Shown: positions 16,711-26,005 of the stretch, one piece after another
How positions within the stretch are numbered: position 1 is the first letter of the stretch
Layout of the letters: the number at the start of each line of letters is the position of its first letter
Assembly (NCBI RefSeq): GCF_001561995.1
Contig: NZ_LLWC01000036.1
Span: 310,001-374,000 of the forward strand
Direction of reading: 5' to 3'
DNA length: 64,000 nucleotides
DNA from: Polycladidibacter hongkongensis
GTDB taxonomy: Bacteria > Pseudomonadota > Alphaproteobacteria > Rhizobiales > Stappiaceae
Notes under the pieces: model-generated
The model's input: only the letters and a program-made list of their open reading frames with translations
What the model was told of the DNA's origin: nothing
Database searches by the model: none
Program-made: the position numbers and the translations under genes

Positions 16711-18225
16711 ATGGCTAAAAAGAAGAGCGCCAAGTTGAAAGCCCGCCTACCACGCGGATTTGTCGATCGCGAACCGGTTGAGCTTCAGGCGCTGCATCAT
16801 ATGCTCTCCGTTATCAAAGAGACCTACGAGCTATACGGTTTTGAACCGGTGGAAACGCCGCTGTTTGAATACACCGATGCGCTTGGCAAGTTTTTGCCAG
16901 ATCAAGACCGGCCTAATGCGGGCGTGTTCTCACTGCAAGATGATGACGAGCAGTGGATGAGCTTGCGGTATGATCTGACAGCGCCACTCGCCCGCTATGT
17001 GGCCGAGAATTTTGAAAGCCTGCCGAAGCCTTACCGCTCCTATCGTAACGGCTATGTATTCCGCAACGAGAAGCCGGGACCCGGCCGCTTCCGCCAGTTT
17101 ATGCAGTTTGATGCGGACACCATTGGCGCGCCGGGTGTCTCCGCCGATGCGGAAATGTGCATGATGGCCTCCGATAACATGGAGCGTCTGGGCATCGAAC
17201 GCGGCAAGTATGTGATCCGTGTGAACAACAGGAAGGTTCTGGACGGCGTCATGGAAGTCGTTGGCCTTGCCGGTGACGAGCATGCCGACACGCGCCTGAC
17301 AGTGCTGCGCGCCGTAGACAAGCTGGATCGCTTGGGCATTGACGGCGTCAAGCTGCTGCTTGGTGCGGGACGCAAAGACGAAAGCGGCGATTTCACCAAG
17401 GGCGCTGGCCTTTCCGATAACGCCGCCGATACTGTGCTGGCATTTGTATCTGCTGGCGGAACAACGCCAACTGACACGGTAAGTAACCTGCGCCAATTGG
17501 TTAGCGACAGCAAGACCGGTGCGGAAGGTGTGCAGGAGCTGGAAGATATGGCCGCGCTTTTTGCCGCCTCCGGTTACGGCGATGACCGCATTTTGATCGA
17601 CCCATCAGTGGTGCGCGGGCTTGAATACTACACTGGGCCCGTTTACGAGGCAGAACTGACCTTCGAGGTGAAGGATGAGAAGGGGCGCCCGGTGCGCTTT
17701 GGCTCAGTTGGTGGCGGCGGTCGTTATGACGGGCTTGTCTCCCGCTTTATGAGCCAGCCTGTGCCTGCAACAGGTTTTTCTGTGGGGGTTTCTCGCCTGA
17801 TGGCAGCGCTGAAGGTGCTTGGCAAATTGGGCGATGAGGAAATTGTTGGCCCTGTTGTTGTCTGCGTGATGGACAAGGATGTTGAGAGCCTAGGGCACTA
17901 CCAGCGGATGGTGCAGGAGCTACGCAGCGCAGGCATTCGCGCAGAAATGTATCAAGGCAACCCCAAGCAGTTTGGCAAGCAACTACAATATGCCGACAAA
18001 CGCAACGCGCCTTGCGCGATTATTCAGGGTTCACAAGAGCGTGAGGCTGGTGAAATCCAGATCAAGGACCTGATTGAAGGCAAGCGCCTGTCCGCCGAGA
18101 TCGAAGATAACAAGACGTGGCGGGAAAGCCGCCCGGCTCAATTCGCAGTTGCGCGCGGCAGCTTGGTGGAAGAGGTACAGAAGCTGCTCGCAGCGCAAGC
18201 TGCGGAACGGCAAAACGGAGGCTAG
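16711..18225 (+). CDS. hisS: Histidyl-tRNA synthetase
   Basis: A 504-residue class II synthetase that charges tRNA-His. Motif 1 region ([15 protein letters not shown]), motif 2 ([21 protein letters not shown]), histidine-specific [12 protein letters not shown], motif 3 ([13 protein letters not shown]) and the C-terminal anticodon-binding domain (about 400-490) are all present. ATG 16711 is chosen because it opens the conserved KARLPRGF region; an upstream in-frame ATG (16663) would add 16 unsupported residues. It is the first gene of hisS-hisZ-hisG, a pairing well known in alphaproteobacteria. hisZ begins 2 bp after its stop. Confidence 0.97.
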   Translation: MAKKKSAKLKARLPRGFVDREPVELQALHHMLSVIKETYELYGFEPVETPLFEYTDALGKFLPDQDRPNAGVFSLQDDDEQWMSLRYDLTAPLARYVAENFESLPKPYRSYRNGYVFRNEKPGPGRFRQFMQFDADTIGAPGVSADAEMCMMASDNMERLGIERGKYVIRVNNRKVLDGVMEVVGLAGDEHADTRLTVLRAVDKLDRLGIDGVKLLLGAGRKDESGDFTKGAGLSDNAADTVLAFVSAGGTTPTDTVSNLRQLVSDSKTGAEGVQELEDMAALFAASGYGDDRILIDPSVVRGLEYYTGPVYEAELTFEVKDEKGRPVRFGSVGGGGRYDGLVSRFMSQPVPATGFSVGVSRLMAALKVLGKLGDEEIVGPVVVCVMDKDVESLGHYQRMVQELRSAGIRAEMYQGNPKQFGKQLQYADKRNAPCAIIQGSQEREAGEIQIKDLIEGKRLSAEIEDNKTWRESRPAQFAVARGSLVEEVQKLLAAQAAERQNGG

Positions 18226-18226
18226 T

Positions 18227-19348
18227 ATGGGGCAGTTTGATCGTGGCCTGCTTGCGCTGGCCAACCTTTACCGTGATGCAGGTTATGAGGAGGCCAATCC
18301 GCCTATTTTGCAAGATGCGGATGTCTTTCTGGACCTTGCCGGAGAGGACCTGCGCAAGCGCCTTTATTTAACAAGCGGAGAAGATGGCGCAGATCTTTGT
18401 CTGCGGCCTGATTTTACCATTCCAATTGCCCGGCATTATTTGAGTTCTGGTATCGCCGGGCGTGTTGCTGCATTTAGCTATGCGGGCCCCGTTTTTCGCC
18501 AGAAACCAGGGCAGCTTGGCGAGACGCTGCAAGCGGGTGTTGAATCCATTGGTCGGCGCGACAGCGATGCAGCGGATGCGGATATGCTCTCTCTGGCGCT
18601 GAGCAGCGCCGAGGTGCTCGATCTGCGTGATGTGCGGGTGCGCATTGGCGATGAGGGATTATTCACCGCTGTGTTGCAGGCACTTGATATCCCGCGTGTT
18701 TGGCAACGCCGCTTGCGGGATGTGTTCGGCGAGCGGGATCGCCTTCATGCATTGATCGCACGGATGGCAAAAGGTGAGGACAACCGCGCCAGCCAAACCG
18801 GTTTGTTAGCCGCGCTTGAAGGCAAGGACAGCGATGCTGCTGTTGCTGTGGTTGAAGACCTGTTGTCACTGGCCGGTATTACCGCCGTTGGGGGGCGAAG
18901 CGCCCACGAGATTGCCGAGCGGTTTATGGAACAGGCCAGTCTGGCCTCTGGCACCGGCGTCAACAAAGATGCGGCAGAGCGGCTGAATGCCTACCTTAAT
19001 ATCTCCGGTCCACCGCCGCTACGCGCGGTGGAGACCTTGCACGCTTTTGCCCGCGAGACCGGATTGGATCTTGATGCGCCAATTGAGCGCCTTGCCAAGC
19101 GCTCCCAATTGATGAGCGAGCGAGGCATTGATGTGGACGCGCTTGAGTATTCCGGCGATTTTGGCCGCCGACTTGATTACTATACCGGCTTTGTATTTGA
19201 GGTGCATCATCGTGCTGCCACCTCCGGCGCCCAAGTGATCGGGGGTGGAAGATACGACCGTTTGATCGAGCGCCTTGGTGCGCCCGAGCGGGTGCCCGCC
19301 ATTGGCTTTACCATCTGGCTTAATCGTCTGGCAAAGGGAGAGCACTAA
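18227..19348 (+). CDS. hisZ: ATP phosphoribosyltransferase regulatory subunit HisZ
   Basis: A 373-residue HisRS-like paralogue without synthetase activity. It binds HisG to form the first enzyme of histidine synthesis. It keeps the class II catalytic-fold landmarks ([43 protein letters not shown]) but lacks the anticodon-binding C-terminal domain. ATG 18227 lies two bases after the hisS stop, with CGGAGG six bases upstream. Its TAA stop shares the A with the hisG start, so the three genes are tightly coupled. Confidence 0.95.
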   Translation: MGQFDRGLLALANLYRDAGYEEANPPILQDADVFLDLAGEDLRKRLYLTSGEDGADLCLRPDFTIPIARHYLSSGIAGRVAAFSYAGPVFRQKPGQLGETLQAGVESIGRRDSDAADADMLSLALSSAEVLDLRDVRVRIGDEGLFTAVLQALDIPRVWQRRLRDVFGERDRLHALIARMAKGEDNRASQTGLLAALEGKDSDAAVAVVEDLLSLAGITAVGGRSAHEIAERFMEQASLASGTGVNKDAAERLNAYLNISGPPPLRAVETLHAFARETGLDLDAPIERLAKRSQLMSERGIDVDALEYSGDFGRRLDYYTGFVFEVHHRAATSGAQVIGGGRYDRLIERLGAPERVPAIGFTIWLNRLAKGEH

Positions 19349-20322
19349 TGGCGAATTTGGTATTGGCGATCCCTTCCAAAGGGCGCCTGCAAGAATTGAC
19401 CCACGCTTTCTTCAAGGAAGCCGGGCTAAAGGTAAAGCGCCCAGGTGGTGATCGCAATTATCGCGGACATCTGGTTGGTGTTGGAGGCGTGGAAATCGCG
19501 TTTCTCTCCGCTTCGGAGATTGCACGTGAAATAACAGCAGGCGCTGTGCACTTTGGCGTTACGGGCACTGATCTGATTATGGAAAACATCGATCAGCCTG
19601 AAGAGAAAACACACATTGTTGCACCTCTTGGTTTTGGGCATGCGGATGTTGTGATTGCGGTTCCATCCGCCTGGATCGATGTTAATTGCATGGCCGACCT
19701 AGCAGATGTAGCTTCAGATTTCCGCGTGCGCCATGGCAGCCGGTTGCGCGTTGCAACGAAATACATCAACACAACGCGCCGTTTCTTTACCGAGCATGGC
19801 ATTGCCGATTACCGCATTGTGGAAAGTGCCGGCGCGACCGAGGGCGCACCAGCGGCGGGCTCGGCAGAGCTGGTGGTGGACATTACGTCCACAGGATCGA
19901 CATTGAAAGCCAACAGTCTCAAGATCCCGAGCGATGGTACAATCTATAAGTCACAGGCTCACCTTGTCGCTTCGCGTACTGCGAAATGGGACAAAGAGGC
20001 TTTGGCCGCTGCGGAGCAGATGCTTGATCGCATCTCTTCGCGCAGTACTGCGCAAGAGCTTAAAGAGCTTCGCGTACAGATCCGCCAGCCACATCATGTC
20101 TTACAAGTGGTTGCGGAAATGTTTGGCTGTACGGCGCCCTTTGGCGTAGAGGCCGTGCAACTTGGGCATTTGGTATTGCACTGCCCTGCCAAAAACGTGC
20201 CAAACTGCGCAGATTGGCTGCGCAGAAATGGCGCGGATCTGGTAACTGTTCAAGCACTTGAGTACGTGTTTCAAGACTACAATCCGCTCTATGCGCCCCT
20301 TGCGGAGAAAGTCACAAGCTAG
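19348..20322 (+). CDS. hisG: ATP phosphoribosyltransferase catalytic subunit
   Basis: A 324-residue HisG catalysing ATP + PRPP to phosphoribosyl-ATP, the first step of histidine synthesis. Conserved blocks are IPSKGRLQE, the PRPP-binding [14 protein letters not shown], and [13 protein letters not shown]. Short HisG forms that depend on HisZ are usually about 210-230 residues. This protein continues for about 95 residues after the catalytic core ([20 protein letters not shown] onward). The extension is not an obvious ACT-like regulatory domain, and similar long forms exist in some alphaproteobacteria. Start ATG overlaps the hisZ stop (TAATG). Confidence 0.95.
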   Translation: MANLVLAIPSKGRLQELTHAFFKEAGLKVKRPGGDRNYRGHLVGVGGVEIAFLSASEIAREITAGAVHFGVTGTDLIMENIDQPEEKTHIVAPLGFGHADVVIAVPSAWIDVNCMADLADVASDFRVRHGSRLRVATKYINTTRRFFTEHGIADYRIVESAGATEGAPAAGSAELVVDITSTGSTLKANSLKIPSDGTIYKSQAHLVASRTAKWDKEALAAAEQMLDRISSRSTAQELKELRVQIRQPHHVLQVVAEMFGCTAPFGVEAVQLGHLVLHCPAKNVPNCADWLRRNGADLVTVQALEYVFQDYNPLYAPLAEKVTS

Positions 20323-20329
20323 GTTCCTT

Positions 20330-20361
20330 CTTAGGGCAGGCACCTTTCGTTCTGCCCTAAG
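20330..20361. terminator. Hairpin between convergent hisG and tag
   Basis: CTTAGGGCAG (20330-20339) pairs perfectly with CTGCCCTAAG (20352-20361). It has no long T-run, but its position between convergent genes suggests a bidirectional terminator. Confidence 0.5.
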
Positions 20362-21018
20362 TCACTTGTGCTTGTCCCGCTTAGTGGGCTTGATAAAATC
20401 TCTCCTCGCCTCCAAAGCAACGCTGCGGATACTGCATCCTTCTAGATGATCATTCACCAAGCCCATCGCTTGCATAAAGGCATAGACAGTCGTTGGCCCG
20501 ACAAACGACCAGCCGCGCTTCTTCAAGTCTTTTGAAAGCTGCTTTGAAACTTCAGTTTGCGCGATTTTAGCGATGTTTTCGTAGGTGGCTTTTGCTGGCC
20601 TTGTATTTGCAGCTGGCTCCCATTGCCAAAAATAGGCGGCCAGTGAGCCAAACTCTTCTTGCAGCTTGAGCGCCTGCTGGGCATTGTTAATCGTAGAATT
20701 TATTTTTCCCTTGTGGCGAACAATGCCTTTATTCTGCAGTAACTCCTCCACATCGCGCTCGTCCATGCAGGCAACTTTTGCAGGTTCGAAGCCATGAAAG
20801 GCTGCTCTGAAATTCTCGCGCTTACGCAAAATTGTGAGCCAAGACAAACCTGCTTGAAACCCCTCCAAACAGATCTTCTCAAACAAGCGGACATCGTCAG
20901 ATACCGGTCGGCCCCATTCTTCATCGTGATATCTTCGATATTCAGGATCGCCGCCATGCCACCAGCAGGTACAAACTCCTTTTTCGTCAGTTAAAAGCCC
21001 ATCCTTGCTTTGCGACAT
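20362..21018 (-). CDS. tag: DNA-3-methyladenine glycosylase I
   Basis: A 218-residue base-excision repair enzyme removing 3-methyladenine from alkylated DNA. Family landmarks are CTCWWHGGDPEYRRYHDEEW, then LFEKICLEGFQAGLSW, and KKRGWSFVGPTTVYAFMQA, with GLVNDH-x4-C near the C-terminus. Zinc ligands (the first Cys and His, then the final His and Cys) are in place. The C-terminus extends with basic residues (IKPTKRDKHK). It is convergent with hisG. No adaptive-response gene is adjacent. Confidence 0.95.
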   Translation of the reverse strand: MSQSKDGLLTDEKGVCTCWWHGGDPEYRRYHDEEWGRPVSDDVRLFEKICLEGFQAGLSWLTILRKRENFRAAFHGFEPAKVACMDERDVEELLQNKGIVRHKGKINSTINNAQQALKLQEEFGSLAAYFWQWEPAANTRPAKATYENIAKIAQTEVSKQLSKDLKKRGWSFVGPTTVYAFMQAMGLVNDHLEGCSIRSVALEARRDFIKPTKRDKHK

Positions 21019-21093
21019 CGTATCCCCATCACTTTGTTCATCATATGTTCGCTAGACACCTTAGCACAATCATTCAAATCTTGGAGACCAAAA

Positions 21094-21915
21094 TCAAAGA
21101 GTCGTTTGGTTTTGCAAGGTGTGCTTAAGCTGGGAAACCTTGTGAGCACAAGTCTGTTTCATTGTTGCTTCGGCAAAGCCCATGTTCACAAGAGCTTCAT
21201 CGCTGGCAGAGGTGGTAGAACAGGAGGCATGAATATCCACTAGCTCAAACGCATTCAGGAACCTGCGTAAATTGTCGATGGATATACCAGAGCCGGGCAT
21301 GATCGAAAGGCGCCCTCTCACCGCATTGTGCATGGCCGTGAGCATGTCCAATCCACTTGCAGCATCCAGTTCTCCACCAGAAGATAGAATACGGTCAAAG
21401 CCAATTTCTGCGGCCCGTACTGCGGCTTTAACTGGATCATTTATAAGATCTATTGCGCGATGAAGAGTAATGGAAAGGCTGTTACGCTTGCACTCCAAAA
21501 CGATGTCATGCAAGAAAGCCTCATCTAGCCAGTAGGTATTGGGTGCCGTGTTCTTTAAGTGGTTGTTGGAGCTTGGGGAAGGCGTTTCGATCAATGCGCC
21601 AACGACAATGCCGTCCAGTCCCGCGGTAGCAATCCGTTGTACTTCTTGCAGCATCCCTGCTTTTTCCGCACTAGTATAGCAAAAGCCACCGGGGCGTGGT
21701 CGCAGCATGGACACGACCGGAATGCCCCTGTCCTGCGCAGATTGCTTTGCGTGATCAATCAGAGCCACGCTCGGGCTTAAGCCGCCAACTGCCAAGGCGG
21801 AACAAAGTTCCAAACGGTCCGCTCCCCCCTTCACTGCTTCCTCTATGCCATGGTGGCTATCAACACACACCTCTAAACAGATCCTGTGTTGCGAGACGGT
21901 CATCTCAGCTGTCAT
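21094..21915 (-). CDS. cutC: CutC family protein
   Basis: A 273-residue TIM-barrel protein of the CutC family, historically linked to copper homeostasis but of uncertain biochemical role. Motifs: LEVCVDSHHGIEEAVKGGAD, RLELCSALAVGGLSPS, VVSMLRPRPGGFCYT, ITLHRAID and RILSSGG. It starts 11 bp inside the end of the upstream ROK kinase gene, with AAGGGGG eight bases before ATG, so the two are translationally linked. The pairing with a sugar kinase suggests a metabolic, not metal, role. Confidence 0.93.
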   Translation of the reverse strand: MTAEMTVSQHRICLEVCVDSHHGIEEAVKGGADRLELCSALAVGGLSPSVALIDHAKQSAQDRGIPVVSMLRPRPGGFCYTSAEKAGMLQEVQRIATAGLDGIVVGALIETPSPSSNNHLKNTAPNTYWLDEAFLHDIVLECKRNSLSITLHRAIDLINDPVKAAVRAAEIGFDRILSSGGELDAASGLDMLTAMHNAVRGRLSIMPGSGISIDNLRRFLNAFELVDIHASCSTTSASDEALVNMGFAEATMKQTCAHKVSQLKHTLQNQTTL

Positions 21916-22867
21916 TATTTTGCCCCCTTTGCGCCAGCAGCGCTGCTCCTAATTGCCCAGCATCACTGCCCAGCTGTGCCGGTACTATGATCGGCCTTTT
22001 GTGCTTGCACAAAGACTTGGCGCGGACTTTTTTATCAAGTTGTTCTATTAGTTTTTTCGCATTTGAAACTCCGCCGCCGACGGGTAAGCAACTTGCACCA
22101 AATGTGTTTATCAAAAGCGTGAGCGGGCCAGCAAGGACTTGTAGAAAGCACTCAATCGTAAGCGCCGCTTCTTGTTCACCCTGTTGCCAAGATTCGACTA
22201 TGGCTTCGCTAGATTGTTGCGCCCGATGAAGAAACGAGTGAATTCGCTCCAGCCCACGCGCGCCCCCATAAACATCAAGGCAGCCGGCTAAGCCACAGCC
22301 ACATGGCCACGCTGGAAACAGAACTTTTGAGGATGCCTCAATACGCCCTGGCAGTTGCGCAATATGATCATTGAATTTGGAGAGTTCGACCAATGCCGGG
22401 AACGGACCGTGCCCCCATTCCCCTGCAAAACCGCCAGCACCTTGGACAAGCTGCTTATTCAACACAAGTCCTCCGCCGACACCTGTCCCGAGTATCAGGC
22501 CGAAAACCGAGTTATGCCCCCGCCCCGCGCCCAAAACTGCCTCTGCAAGCGCAAAACAATCTGCATCATTTGCAATTATAACCGGTTTGGATAGAACTGA
22601 TTGCAGGATTTTGCCTAGCCGGCTTTGATGGATTGCCGGTATGTTTGCCGAAGTGACCATTCCAGTTTCTGGGTCAATCACCCCAGCGAGCGAAATCGCG
22701 ATCGCGCTTACTTCGGTCGCGCGTTCATGCAGTTGCGCGATGCAATCAACAAAGCGCTGTAGATCCCCAGTTGGCGTTGGAACGCGGGCGAGTTGCGTTA
22801 AGTTGCTATTTGCATAGGTTGCAGCGGCAATTTTGGTGCCACCGATATCCAGTGCCAAAACTGCCAT
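21905..22867 (-). CDS. ROK family sugar kinase
   Basis: A 320-residue cytoplasmic kinase of the ROK family. It carries the phosphate loop LALDIGGTKIAAA, the sugar-binding region with NDADCFALAEAVLGAG, GTGVGGGLVLN, the E-W-G-H-G motif (AGEWGHGPF), and the zinc cluster CGCGLAGCLDVYGG. N-acetylglucosamine, N-acetylmannosamine or glucose are possible substrates; the E-x2-H motif favours N-acetylhexosamines. It overlaps cutC by 11 bp. No PTS or ABC sugar transporter is adjacent. Confidence 0.9.
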   Translation of the reverse strand: MAVLALDIGGTKIAAATYANSNLTQLARVPTPTGDLQRFVDCIAQLHERATEVSAIAISLAGVIDPETGMVTSANIPAIHQSRLGKILQSVLSKPVIIANDADCFALAEAVLGAGRGHNSVFGLILGTGVGGGLVLNKQLVQGAGGFAGEWGHGPFPALVELSKFNDHIAQLPGRIEASSKVLFPAWPCGCGLAGCLDVYGGARGLERIHSFLHRAQQSSEAIVESWQQGEQEAALTIECFLQVLAGPLTLLINTFGASCLPVGGGVSNAKKLIEQLDKKVRAKSLCKHKRPIIVPAQLGSDAGQLGAALLAQRGQNNDS

Positions 22868-22888
22868 GCTGCCCCCTGTCTGTGTGCG

Positions 22889-23626
22889 CTATGCGAACAT
22901 TGCGTCGATATCGTCCTGCGAAATTACATCTTCATCGCTATCAAGTGCGGGGCCGTTTAGGAGGCCACGTTCATCGCCCTCTTCAAACTCCGGCGGCAGG
23001 TCGATTGTCTGGAAGCTGTCTATTCCGCCCCAGATTTCCATCATGCGCGCAATACGTTCTTCAACGAAAGACAAAGTGCTTACGACCTTGGTGATACGTT
23101 GACCGGTGAGATCCTGAAAGTTACAAGCCTCGTAGATAGAAACAATTTTTTCGTGAACATCGCCTGCAAGGCCTGAATGCTCTTCAGGTACCATCGCGCC
23201 AAGGGTTGCGACATTCTGGTCGATCTCTTCCGCAGCCGATAGAATTTGTTCCGTCGCTTGCTCTGTACCCGACACAATCTCATCTAGCTCGTAAGCTGCC
23301 CGCCCTTTTTGCACCCCCAGTTCGCCAGAGGCCTTATTGTGCAAAGCCGCGATTTCGAACTTGGTGTCGGCAATTGCCTCGTACATCGCGTCCAGCTCGA
23401 CCTTGAGTTTGGCGGCTTCGCCGATTTCAGAACGAAGTTCACAAGCAATGCGCTCTGATAGAGAAGCTGCACTGTCCTGCTGTGGTGCGAGCATGCGTTT
23501 GAGTGTTCCCAGCTCGCGCAGGATTTCAAAATGGCGCTCATCATCTGAATTGGGGACGGCTGCAACTTCAGCACCGTTGCGGCCCATCCGGGTTTCTGCG
23601 CGAAACACTTTTCTTGTCCCGTTCAT
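22889..23626 (-). CDS. cheZ: CheZ-like CheY phosphatase
   Basis: A 245-residue helical protein of the CheZ family that dephosphorylates CheY-P. The catalytic block ACNFQDLTGQRITKVVSTL contains the conserved Asp and Gln. Long helices on either side form the expected four-helix dimer. The last residues (DVISQDDIDAMFA) resemble the C-terminal CheY-binding tail. It is placed 21 bp upstream of the ROK kinase gene on the same strand but is functionally separate. No other chemotaxis genes are in the window, which is common for alphaproteobacterial CheZ. Confidence 0.85.
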   Translation of the reverse strand: MNGTRKVFRAETRMGRNGAEVAAVPNSDDERHFEILRELGTLKRMLAPQQDSAASLSERIACELRSEIGEAAKLKVELDAMYEAIADTKFEIAALHNKASGELGVQKGRAAYELDEIVSGTEQATEQILSAAEEIDQNVATLGAMVPEEHSGLAGDVHEKIVSIYEACNFQDLTGQRITKVVSTLSFVEERIARMMEIWGGIDSFQTIDLPPEFEEGDERGLLNGPALDSDEDVISQDDIDAMFA

Positions 23627-24004
23627 TCCTATCGCCTCTTACCGCAGCCCGCTTTTGTCATCTTAAAACCGGCCTTGCGCCTTCTAAAAACACAGCACAT
23701 GCCTTTAAAAGGTTCGAATCATTTAATCTCTTGGAGCTGTGATAGCGCAAACGTGCAGCTATCTCCAGCTTCGCGAAACAATTGCATACCTTCAACACTC
23801 ATTGACCCGTGCACAAGGGTGAATTGCCTCGATTCCCATAAGCCAACGCCTTTGCGAGCAGATTTCACAGAACCCCATCTCAAAATACACTAAGCGGACA
23901 ATAACCTTATACTTCGTTAATTTTTACATGGTCATGATTTCGCATCTATTTCCTGAGGGGAATCAATATTTGATTTGCCCAGCTAGAAAGACCTTGGGGG
24001 ACAT
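23627..24004. other. Divergent gap between cheZ and L,D-transpeptidase
   Basis: 378 bp with no supported gene. It holds an imperfect palindrome AATCAA-TAT-TTGATT (23961-23975) about 30 bp before the transpeptidase start, which could be an operator. GGTTCGAATC at 23711-23720 resembles a tRNA T-arm, but no cloverleaf surrounds it. Confidence 0.4.
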
Positions 24005-24673
24005 ATGCATTCAATAGGGTGGAAACTTTGCCTTGGCGCGGCGCATCTGCTCAGCTGCTTGAGCTTGTGTTCAATGGTCGTCGCAACGCCTGTACTGGCA
24101 GGATACCGCGGTATCGCCGTGCCGCCACCACAAGTTTTACAAGTGGGCGTGCGCTCGCAAGCGGAGCTGCAACAGCGCAGTGTGAGCGCAACTGAGCGGC
24201 GCTACCATCGCAATCCCAATAGTGTCATCCCTGCAAAGTATCTGCCGCGCACAATCACCTATAACGGTAATCAGGCGGCTGGAACTGTGATAATCGATAC
24301 TAGGACACGCCACCTCTATCATATTCTCGGTGGCGGGAAAGCGCGCAGATATGGTGTTGGCGTTGGCCGCCCCGGCTTTGAGTGGGCGGGATCGCATCGT
24401 GTCACCGCAAAAAAACAATGGCCCGATTGGCGGCCACCCTCGGAAATGCTTGCGCGGCAACCAGAGCTGCCAGCGTTTGTGCCGGGCGGGCCTGATAATC
24501 CGCTGGGGGCGCGCGCGCTCTATCTGGGATCGACACTCTACCGCATCCATGGCTCTAACGAGCCTTGGACCATAGGCAAGGCCGTATCATCAGGCTGTAT
24601 TCGCATGCGCAATGAAGATGTGGTCGAACTGTACAAAGCCGTGCCAGAAGGCGCGCTTGTTATAGTTCGCTAG
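24005..24673 (+). CDS. L,D-transpeptidase (YkuD domain)
   Basis: A 222-residue exported cell-wall enzyme. The N-terminal hydrophobic segment (about 8-32) acts as signal peptide or anchor. The YkuD domain (about 90-222) has IDTRTRHLYHIL and the catalytic stretch IHGSNEPWTIGKAVSSGCIR, with the essential Cys in SSGCIRM. The upstream conserved GxAxY-like block reads YGVGVGRPGFEW. The reaction is 3-3 cross-linking of peptidoglycan or attachment of proteins to it. Its 3' end overlaps the convergent glcF gene by 14 bp. The AGGGG at 23957 is too far away to be the ribosome site; a GGGGGA sits six bases before the ATG. Confidence 0.93.
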   Translation: MHSIGWKLCLGAAHLLSCLSLCSMVVATPVLAGYRGIAVPPPQVLQVGVRSQAELQQRSVSATERRYHRNPNSVIPAKYLPRTITYNGNQAAGTVIIDTRTRHLYHILGGGKARRYGVGVGRPGFEWAGSHRVTAKKQWPDWRPPSEMLARQPELPAFVPGGPDNPLGARALYLGSTLYRIHGSNEPWTIGKAVSSGCIRMRNEDVVELYKAVPEGALVIVR

Positions 24674-26003
24674 GTTTCTCACCGCCGTATGCCCAGTCCA
24701 ATAATGCAACTGTGTGCAAGATCGGCCAAGAGGCACCTTGCCGTAGTTGGGTCATGCAACCAAGGTTTCCTGTGGCGACAACATCCGGCGCACCTTTGGC
24801 GATGTTGCCTTGCTTGCGCTCGCGCAGCTGCAAGGCCAAATCTGGCTGCAGAATATTGTAGGTGCCCGCCGAACCACAGCACATATACCCCTCGGCAATT
24901 TGGGTCAGAGTAAAGCCAGCGTTTTGCAAGAGGGTTGCAGGTTGATGCGTGATCTTTTGGCCATGCTGCATAGAGCAAGCCGAATGGTAAGCGACTTGAA
25001 TACCCCGCCCTTGGTTGGAGCTGGGCAAATCCAGCAAGCTCAAGAACTCGGTTATATCCTGTGAGATCGAAGCATAACGGCACGCAGCATCGCTTAGTGG
25101 CTCGTTTTCAGCCAGCAGGTGTTCGTAGTCTTTTACTGTCGTACCGCAGCCCGAGGCCGTAATGATGATTGCATCAACGGGCCCATGAAGAGCTTCGGCT
25201 TGCTGCCAAGCCTTGATATTGTTTGCAGCTTGGTGCTGTGCTTTGTCCTTCGCACCCATATGCAAAACGAGTGACCCGCAGCACGCCTCTTCTTTTACTT
25301 GCAGAACCTGATAGCCAAGGCGGGTCAGCAACTTGATGGTTCGGTCATTAATTTGCGGATCAAGCGCTTTTTGCGCACAGCCTTGCAAGAGAATAACTCG
25401 GCCGTGGTGCCCGTTTTTTTTTGCCGCTTTTTGTTGGTCCGAATGCGCCTCCTCTTCCGGCCCGATCACTTCCTGCCCAGCAAAAGCAGAGGATGCCGGT
25501 GCCCGCCACGGAGCAAGTTGCAGCATGGCGGAAAGCCGGCGAAAGCTGCCGCCCAGGCGCCAGAGCAGCGGGGCGAGCGGCTTACCCAATGCGGCAAAGC
25601 GCATCGCCGCGGAAAAACGCGCCGGGTATGGCAGCAGTGCAGCCAAGGTCCTGCGCAGTAACCGGTCCTGCCACGGGCGTTTGAATGTGGTTTCTATATG
25701 GGCACGGGCGTGATCCACCAAATGCATATAGTCAACACCCGAGGGGCAGGTGGTGGTGCAAGACAGGCAAGAGAGACAGCGGTCAATATGCTTCACCAGC
25801 GGCGCGTCGGCGGGGCGATCATTTTCCAGCATATCTTTGATGAGATAGATGCGGCCGCGTGGGCTGTCCAGCTCATCGCCCAGCAGGTTAAACGTGGGGC
25901 ACGTGGCCGTGCACATGCCGCAATGAACGCATTTTCGCAAAATTTTTTCAGCCTCGGCAATGCCGGGCATTGCGCGCTGTGCATCGGTAAACTGGGTTTG
26001 CAT
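24660..26003 (-). CDS. glcF: Glycolate oxidase iron-sulfur subunit
   Basis: A 447-residue subunit of glycolate dehydrogenase (GlcDEF), converting glycolate to glyoxylate at the membrane. Two 4Fe-4S ferredoxin-type clusters are visible, CVHCGMCTATCP (about 26-37) and CLSCLSCTTTCP (about 77-88). Two CCG domains follow (EACCGSLVLHMG and GYMCCGSAGTYN), as in other heterodisulfide-reductase-like proteins. It is the last gene of glcD-glcE-glcF, with a 2-bp gap to glcE. Regulation is probably by the divergent LysR gene. Confidence 0.95.
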   Translation of the reverse strand: MQTQFTDAQRAMPGIAEAEKILRKCVHCGMCTATCPTFNLLGDELDSPRGRIYLIKDMLENDRPADAPLVKHIDRCLSCLSCTTTCPSGVDYMHLVDHARAHIETTFKRPWQDRLLRRTLAALLPYPARFSAAMRFAALGKPLAPLLWRLGGSFRRLSAMLQLAPWRAPASSAFAGQEVIGPEEEAHSDQQKAAKKNGHHGRVILLQGCAQKALDPQINDRTIKLLTRLGYQVLQVKEEACCGSLVLHMGAKDKAQHQAANNIKAWQQAEALHGPVDAIIITASGCGTTVKDYEHLLAENEPLSDAACRYASISQDITEFLSLLDLPSSNQGRGIQVAYHSACSMQHGQKITHQPATLLQNAGFTLTQIAEGYMCCGSAGTYNILQPDLALQLRERKQGNIAKGAPDVVATGNLGCMTQLRQGASWPILHTVALLDWAYGGEKPSEL

Positions 26004-26005
26004 GG

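Noticed and set aside
23711-23720. tRNA T-arm-like GGTTCGAATC
   Set aside because: No acceptor, D-arm or anticodon stem can be formed around it.
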